DNA of 64,000 bases from Rhodanobacter sp. DHG33. Lineage in GTDB: Bacteria > Pseudomonadota > Gammaproteobacteria > Xanthomonadales > Rhodanobacteraceae. The stretch lies in contig NZ_JACYXM010000004.1 of the NCBI RefSeq assembly GCF_014843005.1, forward strand, positions 188,530 through 252,529, given 5' to 3'. Positions 25,155-32,441 of this stretch are shown piece after piece. The position numbers and the translations under genes were made by a program. Below the pieces are notes generated by a model. That model was given only the letters and a program-made list of their open reading frames with translations, did not search any database and was not told where the DNA came from. Each line of letters starts with the position of its first letter. Within the stretch, counting starts at the first letter, position 1.

Positions 25155-26363
25155 CTAGCGCGGCTTCTCAAGCGCCGATGCCGCCCAATCGATCCGGTAA
25201 CCATGTTGCCCGCCGAACATCTTGTCCGGCTTGAAAAACGTCTTCAGTGCAATCGGCATCAGGATGTGCGACACCGCTTTCGCCAAAGGCCCAGAGGCTT
25301 TCTTGCTGTTGGATCGGGCGGCGTTGGCAGCCACTCCTTCGACACGCTCTCGGCGTAGCTGTTCGTAACACGCGAAAGCCTGGCAAGGCTCCGGAAAGTC
25401 ACGCAGGCAACGCGCGAGCTGAATAGCGCTTTCTATCGCGAGTGAAGCGCCCTGCCCGGAGCTGGATGACGGCGCGTGCACGGCGTCGCCGACCAACACC
25501 ATTCTTTCGCTGTGCCAGCGAGGAACGGGCGGCATCATCTCGCTTGCGCCCGTGGCGATGAGTTGGTCCGCATCGGCCTGTCGCAGCAGGGTTTGGGCGG
25601 GATGGTCGTCCCGGCAAAGATCGCGCAGACGATCCAGCCATTGGGAGGCAGGTACCTTGCGGACCTCTGCCGAAGTCAGTGGCGTATCGTGCGGAAGGGC
25701 GGTGAACCAGCAGATGCCCAGGTCTGGATCCAGCCAATAGCCTAGAAAAGCGTGCTTGCCGAATACAAAGGTCATCGTGTCGGATGACACTTCCACCGTT
25801 CCGCACGGCGCACCACCGCCAAACCCCAGGTGACCCGTGTATTGGGGTGCCGGGGCGTTCGGATCGATCAATTCGCGCACGGCGGAGCGGATGCCATCCG
25901 CTCCAATCAGGATATCGCCGCTGGCGTGGCTGCCGTCGGCGAATTGCACGCACACGCCATCGGCCGTCTCGCTAGCGCTAACCAATCGCTTTCCGTAGAC
26001 AATCGGTATGGCGGCAGCCTCGACCGCGTTCCTGAGTACTTTGTAGAGATCGGAACGCCACACCACCCTGCCAGGTTGCATGCCTGCCAGGCCGCTGAAG
26101 CGGCATAGAACTTTTCCGCGGCTGTCTGCGATGTCCATGTGCGAAATCGGCCGGCTGACCGCGTGCAGCTCGGTATCGATACCGATGATCTTCAGCGCTT
26201 CGAGACCATTGGGCGCCAGCATCATGCCGGCTCCTACGCCGTCCGCCGCTGCGGGATACGACTCGTAGATCGTCGAACGAATACCGGCTTTTCCGAGTGC
26301 GAGTGCTACGGCCGGCCCGGCAATGCCGCCGCCGATTACCAGTGCATGTTTTACGGCTGCCAT
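25155..26363 (-). CDS. FAD-dependent monooxygenase (PHBH/UbiH-like)
   Basis: A 402-residue flavoprotein hydroxylase. The N-terminal dinucleotide-binding motif is ALVIGGGIAGPAVALALGKAG (GxGxxG). The DG motif is ILIGADGIRSAVRE, and the second FAD motif GD is in RMVLVGDAVHAPSSSSGQGASLAIE. Such enzymes hydroxylate aromatic or polycyclic compounds, including antibiotics, using NAD(P)H and O2; the substrate is unknown. The start at 26363 follows AAGGGTGG; the longer open frame crosses the divergent promoter. It is divergent from a PadR regulator and shares a palindrome-rich intergenic region with it, a common arrangement for an inducible detoxification enzyme. Confidence 0.88.
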   Translation of the reverse strand: MAAVKHALVIGGGIAGPAVALALGKAGIRSTIYESYPAAADGVGAGMMLAPNGLEALKIIGIDTELHAVSRPISHMDIADSRGKVLCRFSGLAGMQPGRVVWRSDLYKVLRNAVEAAAIPIVYGKRLVSASETADGVCVQFADGSHASGDILIGADGIRSAVRELIDPNAPAPQYTGHLGFGGGAPCGTVEVSSDTMTFVFGKHAFLGYWLDPDLGICWFTALPHDTPLTSAEVRKVPASQWLDRLRDLCRDDHPAQTLLRQADADQLIATGASEMMPPVPRWHSERMVLVGDAVHAPSSSSGQGASLAIESAIQLARCLRDFPEPCQAFACYEQLRRERVEGVAANAARSNSKKASGPLAKAVSHILMPIALKTFFKPDKMFGGQHGYRIDWAASALEKPR

Positions 26364-26381
26364 GTGTCCACCCTTCTCATA

Positions 26382-26420
26382 AGTCATAATATGACTATAT
26401 ATAGACATAGAATGACTATG
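26382..26420. promoter_or_regulatory. Palindromic operator cluster between monooxygenase and PadR genes
   Basis: Three nested palindromes: AGTCATA-A-TATGACT (26382-26396), CTATATATAG (26395-26404) and CATAG-AATGA-CTATG (26406-26420). The sequence is far more AT-rich than its surroundings and probably holds both divergent promoters and the PadR binding site. Confidence 0.6.
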
Positions 26421-26459
26421 GATGCAAGATGACCCTAGGTCCGGCATCAGGATGCGCAC

Positions 26460-27083
26460 GTGAAGACTCGCCCACGACAACGATCGCCTTTGGCGATGGT
26501 GGTTCTCGGCTTCGTTCTGGAGACCCCCTCGCATGCCTACCGCATGCATGAGCTCATCAAGCAGCGCGGCAAGGACAAGATCGTCAACGTGGCGCAACGC
26601 AACAGCGTCTATCAAGCGATTGCCCAGCTGCAGGCTGCAGAACTCATACGCGTGCGCGAAACGCAGCAGAACGAAGGACGCCCCGAACGCGTGGTTTATG
26701 AGATTACGCCGCTGGGCAAGAAGACGTTCTATGCCTGGCTGGAAGGCATGCTGGGCGAGCCGCGGCGTGAATACAACGAATTCCCCGCCGCGCTGGCCAC
26801 GGTGATGGCGTTATCGCCCGAGGCGGTGGCCGTGCAACTGCAACGGCGACGCCAGACTCTCAAGCAGCAGTTGGATGAGTCCGTGTCCGACTTCAAAGAA
26901 TGCCTCAAGAGAGGTTTGCCGCGGTTGGTCTTGCTGGATGACGAGTACAAGCAAGTATTGCTAAAGGCCGAGATCAAATGGCTAGACGGATTGATTGCAG
27001 AGCTGGAATCCGGAGAAATGACTTGGACAGAAAAGTGGCTGCGCCAATTGGCGGCGCAATTCGAAACAGGTAAGGCCGATTGA
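26460..27083 (+). CDS. PadR-family transcriptional regulator
   Basis: A 207-residue regulator starting with GTG. The PadR winged helix covers residues ~12-95: LAMVVLGFVLETPSHAYRMHE, SVYQAIAQLQAAELIRV, RPERVVYEITPLGKK. The C-terminal half is a helical dimerisation region (Vir_C-like), rich in Leu, Gln and Glu. PadR proteins usually repress a neighbouring enzyme or pump gene and release on binding a phenolic or drug-like ligand. The divergent FAD monooxygenase is the likely target. No good ribosome site is seen before the GTG, but no other start preserves the domain. Confidence 0.85.
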   Translation: MKTRPRQRSPLAMVVLGFVLETPSHAYRMHELIKQRGKDKIVNVAQRNSVYQAIAQLQAAELIRVRETQQNEGRPERVVYEITPLGKKTFYAWLEGMLGEPRREYNEFPAALATVMALSPEAVAVQLQRRRQTLKQQLDESVSDFKECLKRGLPRLVLLDDEYKQVLLKAEIKWLDGLIAELESGEMTWTEKWLRQLAAQFETGKAD

Positions 27084-27270
27084 TACGCCTGTCGACGATC
27101 GATCGCGCAATGCGTTCGATTCGACGCCCGCAACCCGTTCCTCGGTAAACCGCCGCCTCACGTCCAATCTTCTTCAGATGCTGGATTGGCCCCCAGATCA
27201 GCACGCCACCCGCAACCGAAGAAACGGCTCAGCTTGAACGAAAGAACTCTGACCCAGGCAGCGCTCCAGC

Positions 27271-27309
27271 GTCCACGGCAAGCCAACACATCGAATGCTT
27301 GCCGTGGAC
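27271..27309. repeat. Long perfect inverted repeat
   Basis: GTCCACGGCAAGC (27271-27283) and GCTTGCCGTGGAC (27297-27309) form a perfect 13-base stem with a 13-base loop. It lies in the ~296-base gap between the convergent PadR and CocE-like genes; no T run follows. Apart from this I see nothing in the gap. Confidence 0.6.
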
Positions 27310-27379
27310 GCAACCGGAAACCGACTGCAGCTCTTGTCATCCGTTCTTGCGGCAAAGCCGCGGCAGCTAAGAAATGAAG

Positions 27380-29617
27380 TTAGCGGCCACGCACGAATTC
27401 AAAACTTCCGCGCATACCAAGTTCGAGATAGCTGCCGGCCAGCCAGCGGATCCGCAAGGGGTCGCCCGCGTCGGCCATCGATTCGGTGCTCACGTCGCGG
27501 CCCGTGCCGTAATTGATCTGAGTCTGGGGAGTCTTGGGCACGCCAACCACGGCCACGATGCGGCTTCCCGCCGGGAGCAGGCGCGCGGTCACCACCTGGC
27601 TCTGGAATGCGAGGGTGTTCGGCTGGCCAGGCTGTAGCAAATGCCGCCGGGTGCGGTCCTGCATGTAGCTCGCTCGGCCGAGGTAGGAGGCCAGGTCGAG
27701 ATATTTTCCGTCAGGCGTCAACACGTAGAAGTTGACCGCCAGATCGAAGTCGCGCTTGTTGGTGACGATCTCGAATCGTCCTTGAAACAGGCCGTCGATC
27801 TCCAGCGCTTTGGTCAGCTTCTGTGTCTCGAACACCAAGGCGTTGCGCGTGTCGGGCATGCCTGCTGGTGGACTGAAATCCGCATCGCTGCGGTCGGCAA
27901 AATTCACCACGAGCTCGGGCGGAAGGGACTGCTTGTCCGAAGCGCCGTCGAACAACAACCGATCGGCTTCGCGACGGCCGGTGAGATAGAAGCGCCGGTA
28001 GCTCGCAGCCATGTCGGCAAGCGTGGACACGTGCCGCCAGGTGTTCGCTCCCATCACTTCGAAGTTGACCCGGTCGCTGAGCAGGTCGGGCAGCGGTGCG
28101 CCGCGGAACACGTGCTCGAACCACTTCAGCCGCACGTCCTGAAGATCGAGCAGCGCTGCCTTGTCGACGACGTAGCCATCGATCTCGGGCAACACGCCGG
28201 TCTGCATGGCGATGTGATGGTAAGGGCCGATCAGCATCCGGTCGTCGGCCGACGGGCGATATTTGAGATGCTGCTGGAAGTAGTACAGCGCGCCCACCAT
28301 GCCGCCGTCGTAATAACCGGTTTCGACGAAGACTGGAATGTCGATGTCGGCGAACTCGCGGCCATAGGGAATCAGGCGCTGCCAGTAGGCGTCGTAGGAC
28401 GGATGCTTCAGCCAGGTATCGAAGATCGGGTTTGGCCTGCCGTCGATCTTGTCCAGGTCGCGATAGGGCTTGCCGCTGACGTACCACTGGCGCTCGAGCC
28501 CGGCCCAATGGGCGCGATCGTCGAAGGCCTTGTCGTCGAGGCCCTTGGTGTCCGTGGTGTAGAACGGCCAGTAGTAGATGAAGCTCTGGAACACGTTGCC
28601 CTGCATCGGCGTATCGATACCCGGGGCATTGGTGGCGTGGGTGGCGATCGCCTTCAGCGCCGGCGGATGGTGTTTGGCGGCGGCCCATTGGGTGAAGCCG
28701 TTGTAGCTGCCGCTGAACATGCCGACGCGACCGTCGCTCCAAGGTTGGCGTGCCAGCCATGCGATCACCGTCGACGCGTCTTCGCCATCATGGACGTAAG
28801 GCACCACGGCACCGGGACTGCGACCCTTGCCTCGCGTATAGGCGACCACGCCGGCATAGCCATGCGCGGCCATTTTCTTGGCATCGTCCATGCTCCAGTC
28901 ATCATTGGCGTAGATCGTAAAATTCAGCAGAGCGGTCAGCTTGGTCGATTGGGCGGAGCGCGGACGCACGAGGATCGCGGCGATCTTCGCGCCATCCGGC
29001 GTCGGGATCAGGATCTGGTCGTCGACCAGGAACCGGCGCTGCGTATCGGCCTCGAGCAGCGGCTTCAAGGCGGGCACCAGATAGGTCCAGGCGGCCAATC
29101 CCTGGCGAGCCGCAATCAGCTTCGCGGCGGAAGGGCAATCCGCCAGCTGCATCCCGGTGCAGGCCTTTTCCTGCTCCGCCACATTGGCGCGCACGGCGTC
29201 CAGGTCGACTTCGTACCAGGGGCCGATGTCCACGGCCTGGTCGTCCGGGAGGGAGCCGTAGAGTTCGGAAAACGCGCGGCGCAAGGCGGCAGAGGCCTCG
29301 CTCCCGTTCGCCTCGTAGGCTTTCGCACGCGCATAGGTCTGCCAGGGCACGACCGAGGGAACCAGCCTGGGCTCGCTGGACCGGTAGGCGGCGGCCAGTC
29401 GATCGAGGGTCGCCTCGGCATCGACATAGCGCCCGGCGGCGAGCTGCAGCCGGTAGAGCACGATCAGTTCGGCCGGCTTCGCGGCCGCGGCATGGCTGGC
29501 GATCAGCGTCGCCGCGATGCCGGGCAACGCAGCCTCCTTGGACGGGGCCGTGCTGGCATGGGCACCGGTGGCGACGAGGCCCCAGGCAAGCAGGATGGGC
29601 AGTGCGAAGACTTTCAT
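27380..29617 (-). CDS. Secreted CocE/NonD-family (S15-like) acyl hydrolase
   Basis: A 745-residue exported enzyme. A signal peptide (MKVFALPILLAWGLVATGAHA) is followed by ~170 residues of helical repeats with no assigned domain, then an alpha/beta hydrolase of the CocE/X-Pro dipeptidyl-peptidase class. The hydrolase has the nucleophile motif GMFSGSYNGFTQW and the likely His in LIGPYHHIAM, and ends in the jelly-roll domain (LLPAGSRIVAVVGV). Members cleave esters, amides or Xaa-Pro peptides; no substrate can be named. The start at 29617 has GGAGAAGGA upstream. It follows the LytTR regulator on the same strand by 149 bases. Confidence 0.85.
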   Translation of the reverse strand: MKVFALPILLAWGLVATGAHASTAPSKEAALPGIAATLIASHAAAAKPAELIVLYRLQLAAGRYVDAEATLDRLAAAYRSSEPRLVPSVVPWQTYARAKAYEANGSEASAALRRAFSELYGSLPDDQAVDIGPWYEVDLDAVRANVAEQEKACTGMQLADCPSAAKLIAARQGLAAWTYLVPALKPLLEADTQRRFLVDDQILIPTPDGAKIAAILVRPRSAQSTKLTALLNFTIYANDDWSMDDAKKMAAHGYAGVVAYTRGKGRSPGAVVPYVHDGEDASTVIAWLARQPWSDGRVGMFSGSYNGFTQWAAAKHHPPALKAIATHATNAPGIDTPMQGNVFQSFIYYWPFYTTDTKGLDDKAFDDRAHWAGLERQWYVSGKPYRDLDKIDGRPNPIFDTWLKHPSYDAYWQRLIPYGREFADIDIPVFVETGYYDGGMVGALYYFQQHLKYRPSADDRMLIGPYHHIAMQTGVLPEIDGYVVDKAALLDLQDVRLKWFEHVFRGAPLPDLLSDRVNFEVMGANTWRHVSTLADMAASYRRFYLTGRREADRLLFDGASDKQSLPPELVVNFADRSDADFSPPAGMPDTRNALVFETQKLTKALEIDGLFQGRFEIVTNKRDFDLAVNFYVLTPDGKYLDLASYLGRASYMQDRTRRHLLQPGQPNTLAFQSQVVTARLLPAGSRIVAVVGVPKTPQTQINYGTGRDVSTESMADAGDPLRIRWLAGSYLELGMRGSFEFVRGR

Positions 29618-29766
29618 GTGGTTCCTTCTCCGGATCATTCGAGCCAAGGTCGGTTCGTCCCGGGCCAGGGGGCCAGGACGGCGCGATGGTCGCGGGATCC
29701 GGAAAGGAAAGGCCGGAAAATCGGCGAATGGACACTACGCCACGGCGAACGGGAACGGCGAGATGG

Positions 29767-30672
29767 TCAGATGACCCGGTTGCGCAGCAGCTTCGCTCCA
29801 TCGCGGCTGGTCGAGATGGTCTGGCCGTTTTCCATGTGCAGCAGCAGACGCCCGCCGCCGGCCGGCTCGGCACGGGCGATGCGATGGGTGTTCACGATCC
29901 ACGAGCGATGGACGCGGACATATTTCGCCGGATCGAGCGACTTGGCGAATTCCGCCAGCGTCACGCGGACCAGGTGCTTGCCGTTCTGCGTACGCACTTC
30001 GGCGTAGTCGTCCGCGCCGCCGATGCTCACCACGGTATCCATGTCGAGCGGCCTGAGCTCGTCGCCTATCCGGACGAAATAACGGGAGAGACTGCCTTCG
30101 GCGCGCGCCTCGGGCTCCGCCGCGGGGGCGCCCGGCGCCACGACTAGCCCCTCCTCCGCGGCGCTGGCCGGGAGCGCCGCGGCTGCGATAGCCGCTCCAT
30201 CGTCGGTCGGCCCACGGCGCAGCGCGGCTTGGGCCCGGTCCGGCACCTGCAGGTAGGACACGGCTGCGATCAAGGCGTAGGTCGTCACGTTCTCCAGCGA
30301 CTGCCAGGCGGCTCCGCCGAGCGAGAAGGGACGCACCACAAAACCATCGGGACCGGCACCGCTGAACAGGCCGAGCAGCACGATCAGCAACAGGTACGAG
30401 AGCGCCGTGAACGCGGCGCACAGCAACAAGTGGGCGACGAGTTGGATTCCGGCTGAGCGCCCAACCAGGCGCTGCGCGACGATGCGGCGCACCGCCACCC
30501 CGAAGATGACCACGGGTATCGTATTGGCAGCGCCGCCCAGCAGGCAGCCCGCAAGATCGAGCCCCATGGCCAGCCGGATCGTGACCGTATAGGCCGCGAA
30601 GACGCCAACGATCGCCAGGACATCGAAAGTGCGCTGCCTCATTCCCCGCCTAGCCTTTGCTTCAGTGCCCAT
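29767..30672 (-). CDS. Membrane-bound LytTR-family transcriptional regulator
   Basis: A 301-residue protein with four predicted membrane segments in the first ~150 residues (e.g. FDVLAIVGVFAAYTVTIRLA, and LLLCAAFTALSYLLLIVLLG). A Pro/Ala-rich linker leads to a C-terminal LytTR DNA-binding domain (residues ~195-301: YFVRIGDELRPLDMDTVVSI, VHRSWIVNTHRI, GQTISTSRDGAKLL). There is no receiver domain, so it is not a classical response regulator; it may sense a membrane or extracellular cue directly. A start at 30642 (MRQRTFDVL), with GGGG upstream, is an alternative. It probably controls the adjacent hydrolase gene. Confidence 0.85.
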   Translation of the reverse strand: MGTEAKARRGMRQRTFDVLAIVGVFAAYTVTIRLAMGLDLAGCLLGGAANTIPVVIFGVAVRRIVAQRLVGRSAGIQLVAHLLLCAAFTALSYLLLIVLLGLFSGAGPDGFVVRPFSLGGAAWQSLENVTTYALIAAVSYLQVPDRAQAALRRGPTDDGAAIAAAALPASAAEEGLVVAPGAPAAEPEARAEGSLSRYFVRIGDELRPLDMDTVVSIGGADDYAEVRTQNGKHLVRVTLAEFAKSLDPAKYVRVHRSWIVNTHRIARAEPAGGGRLLLHMENGQTISTSRDGAKLLRNRVI

Positions 30673-30854
30673 CGAAAAAGAAAGCCTGCTTGCAAGGCAG
30701 GCAAGGCCCCGGAGTCAGGCCCACCATCATCCGGGCATATATATGAACACGCCGCGTCGGGACAGCCGCTAAACCCTTCGGCAGCCATAGCACCCCCAAG
30801 CAGCTCAACCGTACAACCGCAATCGAGGCGTAGCCACTTTTACGCAACGCAAAT

Positions 30855-30884
30855 AACAAGAGCGGCATCGCTGCCGCTCTTGTT
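30855..30884 (-). terminator. Terminator after nrdJb
   Basis: A perfect 13-base stem AACAAGAGCGGCA/TGCCGCTCTTGTT with a four-base loop, 23 bases beyond the nrdJb stop on the minus strand and followed there by ATTTG. Confidence 0.7.
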
Positions 30885-30907
30885 CGATCATCCTCAAATG
30901 CCGCCGC

Positions 30908-31654
30908 TTACCCGCATTTGCTGTACCCGCAATTCAAGCAGGTCTGGCACCCATCCATCAGCACCAGTGCCTGCGTATTGCACTTGTGGCACAGCGTGGC
31001 GCCGGGCGGGAAGCTGCCGTTGGATTCGGTACTCTCGACCGCCGGGGCTGCGCTCACTTCAGAGTTTTTTTTAGCGGTGGCCGCCTCGTAGGCGGCGCGC
31101 TTCTCGGCGATCAGCGCACGCTGGCTGTCGCTCATCTCGGGGTCGTGGATAAGCCCGATGTTCTTCATGTGCTGCTCGATCACCGCGCCGATCTCGGCCA
31201 CGATGCTGGGCATGTAGACGCCGCCGGCCTTGAAGTAGCCGCCGCGCGGGTCGAACACGGCCTTCATCTCCTCCACCAGGAAGGTGACGTCGCCGCCCTT
31301 GCGGAACACGGCGGAGAGGATGCGGGTGAGCGCCACGATCCACTGGAAGTGGTCCATGTTCTTCGAGTTGATGAAAATCTCGAAGGGGCGGCGCTGTTCG
31401 TGCTTGGTGCCGGCGTTGAGCACGATGTCGTTGATGGTGACGTACAGCGCGTGCTCGAACAGCGGCGACTTGATCTTGAAGGTGGAGCCGATGAGCTGCT
31501 CGGGGCGCTCCAGGCTCTCGTGCATCTGGATGACTTCGGCCTGGCGCGGTTCCGCCTTGGCCATGTCGGTGACGGGTGCTGCGGCGGGCGCGGCCTTGTC
31601 CTCGGGCTTGACGACGTTGTAGCCCTTGATCTTCTTTTCGATCTTGATCGCCAT
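30908..31654 (-). CDS. nrdJb: NrdJb, small component of split class II ribonucleotide reductase (TSCPD domain)
   Basis: A 248-residue protein corresponding to the C-terminal part of single-chain NrdJ. The TSCPD-type core is seen in RPFEIFINSKNMDHFQWIVA and LTRILSAVFRKGGDVTFLVEEM. The C-terminus is a cysteine cluster (LCHKCNTQALV, GCQTCLNCGYSKCG), probably a zinc ribbon and/or the redox tail that re-reduces the active site of NrdJa. Pseudomonas aeruginosa also has a split NrdJa/NrdJb. Here the partner gene nrdJa is upstream on the same strand but separated by an H1-like gene and a terminator, so nrdJb may have its own promoter. Confidence 0.85.
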   Translation of the reverse strand: MAIKIEKKIKGYNVVKPEDKAAPAAAPVTDMAKAEPRQAEVIQMHESLERPEQLIGSTFKIKSPLFEHALYVTINDIVLNAGTKHEQRRPFEIFINSKNMDHFQWIVALTRILSAVFRKGGDVTFLVEEMKAVFDPRGGYFKAGGVYMPSIVAEIGAVIEQHMKNIGLIHDPEMSDSQRALIAEKRAAYEAATAKKNSEVSAAPAVESTESNGSFPPGATLCHKCNTQALVLMDGCQTCLNCGYSKCG

Positions 31655-31708
31655 GGGGTGTGTCTTCCTGGGTTGGATGGCGGCGCACGCAGCTAGCAGC
31701 TAAGAGAA

Positions 31709-31745
31709 AAACAGCCGGCCCGGCGCGTGGCCGGGCCGGCTGTTT
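31709..31745 (-). terminator. Strong terminator between the H1-like gene and nrdJb
   Basis: A 15-base perfect stem AAACAGCCGGCCCGG/CCGGGCCGGCTGTTT with a seven-base loop, followed on the minus strand by TTCTCTTA. It starts seven bases after the H1-like stop and lies about 55 bases before the nrdJb start. Confidence 0.8.
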
Positions 31746-31751
31746 CTGGAC

Positions 31752-32396
31752 TTACTTCTTGCGGGCGGCCTTCTTGGCGGCGGGTTTCTTCGCCGACTTG
31801 ACGCGCGCCTTCTTGCTGGCAGTGGACCTCTTGACCGCCTTGGCGGCCTTCTTCACGGCAGCCTTCTTGGCTGTCTTCTTGGGAGCGGCTTTCTTTGCCG
31901 TCTTCTTGCTGCTGACCTTCTTTGCGGCCTTGGCGGCTTTCTTCGCCTTGCCGGCAACCTTCTTCGCGGACTTCTTCGCCGCCTTCTTGGCGGCGGACTT
32001 CTTCGCGACTTTCTTTGCGGCCTTCTTCGGCGCGGCCTTCTTGGCTGCTGCCTTCTTCACGGCCTTCTTTGCCGTCTTCTTGGCGGCGGCCTTCTTCACG
32101 GCCTTCTTCGCCGTCTTCTTGGCGGCGGCCTTCTTCACGGCCTTCTTCGCCGTTTTCTTGGCGGCGGCCTTCTTGACTGCCTTCTTCGCGGCAGCCTTCT
32201 TGGCCGGGGCCTTCTTCGCAGCCTTCTTCGCTGCCGCCTTCTTCGGCGCAGCCTTCTTGGCAGCCTTTTTCTTTGCCGCCTTCTTCGGCGCGGCGGCCGG
32301 TGCGGGCGCGGCGGCGGCCGGAGCCTCGATCACCGGCGCCGCGGGAACAACCGTCAAAACACTTTCTTGCACTTCGACTTCGGTATCGATGGACAT
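31752..32396 (-). CDS. Histone H1-like Lys/Ala-rich DNA-binding protein
   Basis: A 214-residue protein. Residues 1-~37 are acidic and Ala/Pro-rich (MSIDTEVEVQESVLTVVPAA); the rest consists almost wholly of KKAAxKKxAKKA repeats, including three exact 13-residue units (KKAVKKAAAKKTA). This matches bacterial H1-like proteins (AlgP/AlgR3 and Bordetella BpH1 type), which bind DNA non-specifically and affect nucleoid structure. No signal peptide. It lies 45 bases after nrdJa and is followed by a terminator, so it may be the distal gene of an nrdJa transcript. Such repeat genes vary in length between strains. Confidence 0.85.
   Translation of the reverse strand: MSIDTEVEVQESVLTVVPAAPVIEAPAAAAPAPAAAPKKAAKKKAAKKAAPKKAAAKKAAKKAPAKKAAAKKAVKKAAAKKTAKKAVKKAAAKKTAKKAVKKAAAKKTAKKAVKKAAAKKAAPKKAAKKVAKKSAAKKAAKKSAKKVAGKAKKAAKAAKKVSSKKTAKKAAPKKTAKKAAVKKAAKAVKRSTASKKARVKSAKKPAAKKAARKK
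32051..32167. repeat. 39-base tandem repeat, three copies
   Basis: Three near-identical 39-base units (32051-32089, 32090-32128, 32129-32167), each coding 13 residues of the H1-like protein, differ by one or two third-position bases. A diverged fourth unit begins at 32168. In-frame units allow length change without frameshift. Confidence 0.85.
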
Positions 32397-32441
32397 GCTG
32401 GTGTTCCCTCGTGCGGTGATCGTTGCGTCGTGGACTGTGGA

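Noticed and set aside
30673-30907. Small gene between the LytTR gene and nrdJb
   Set aside because: The only open frame on the minus strand lacks a ribosome site; the interval is explained by hairpins, including the nrdJb terminator and a small GCCTGC/GCAGGC stem.
31752-32396. CRISPR-like or satellite array in the Lys/Ala repeat region
   Set aside because: The repeats are contiguous, in frame and coding; there are no unique spacers.
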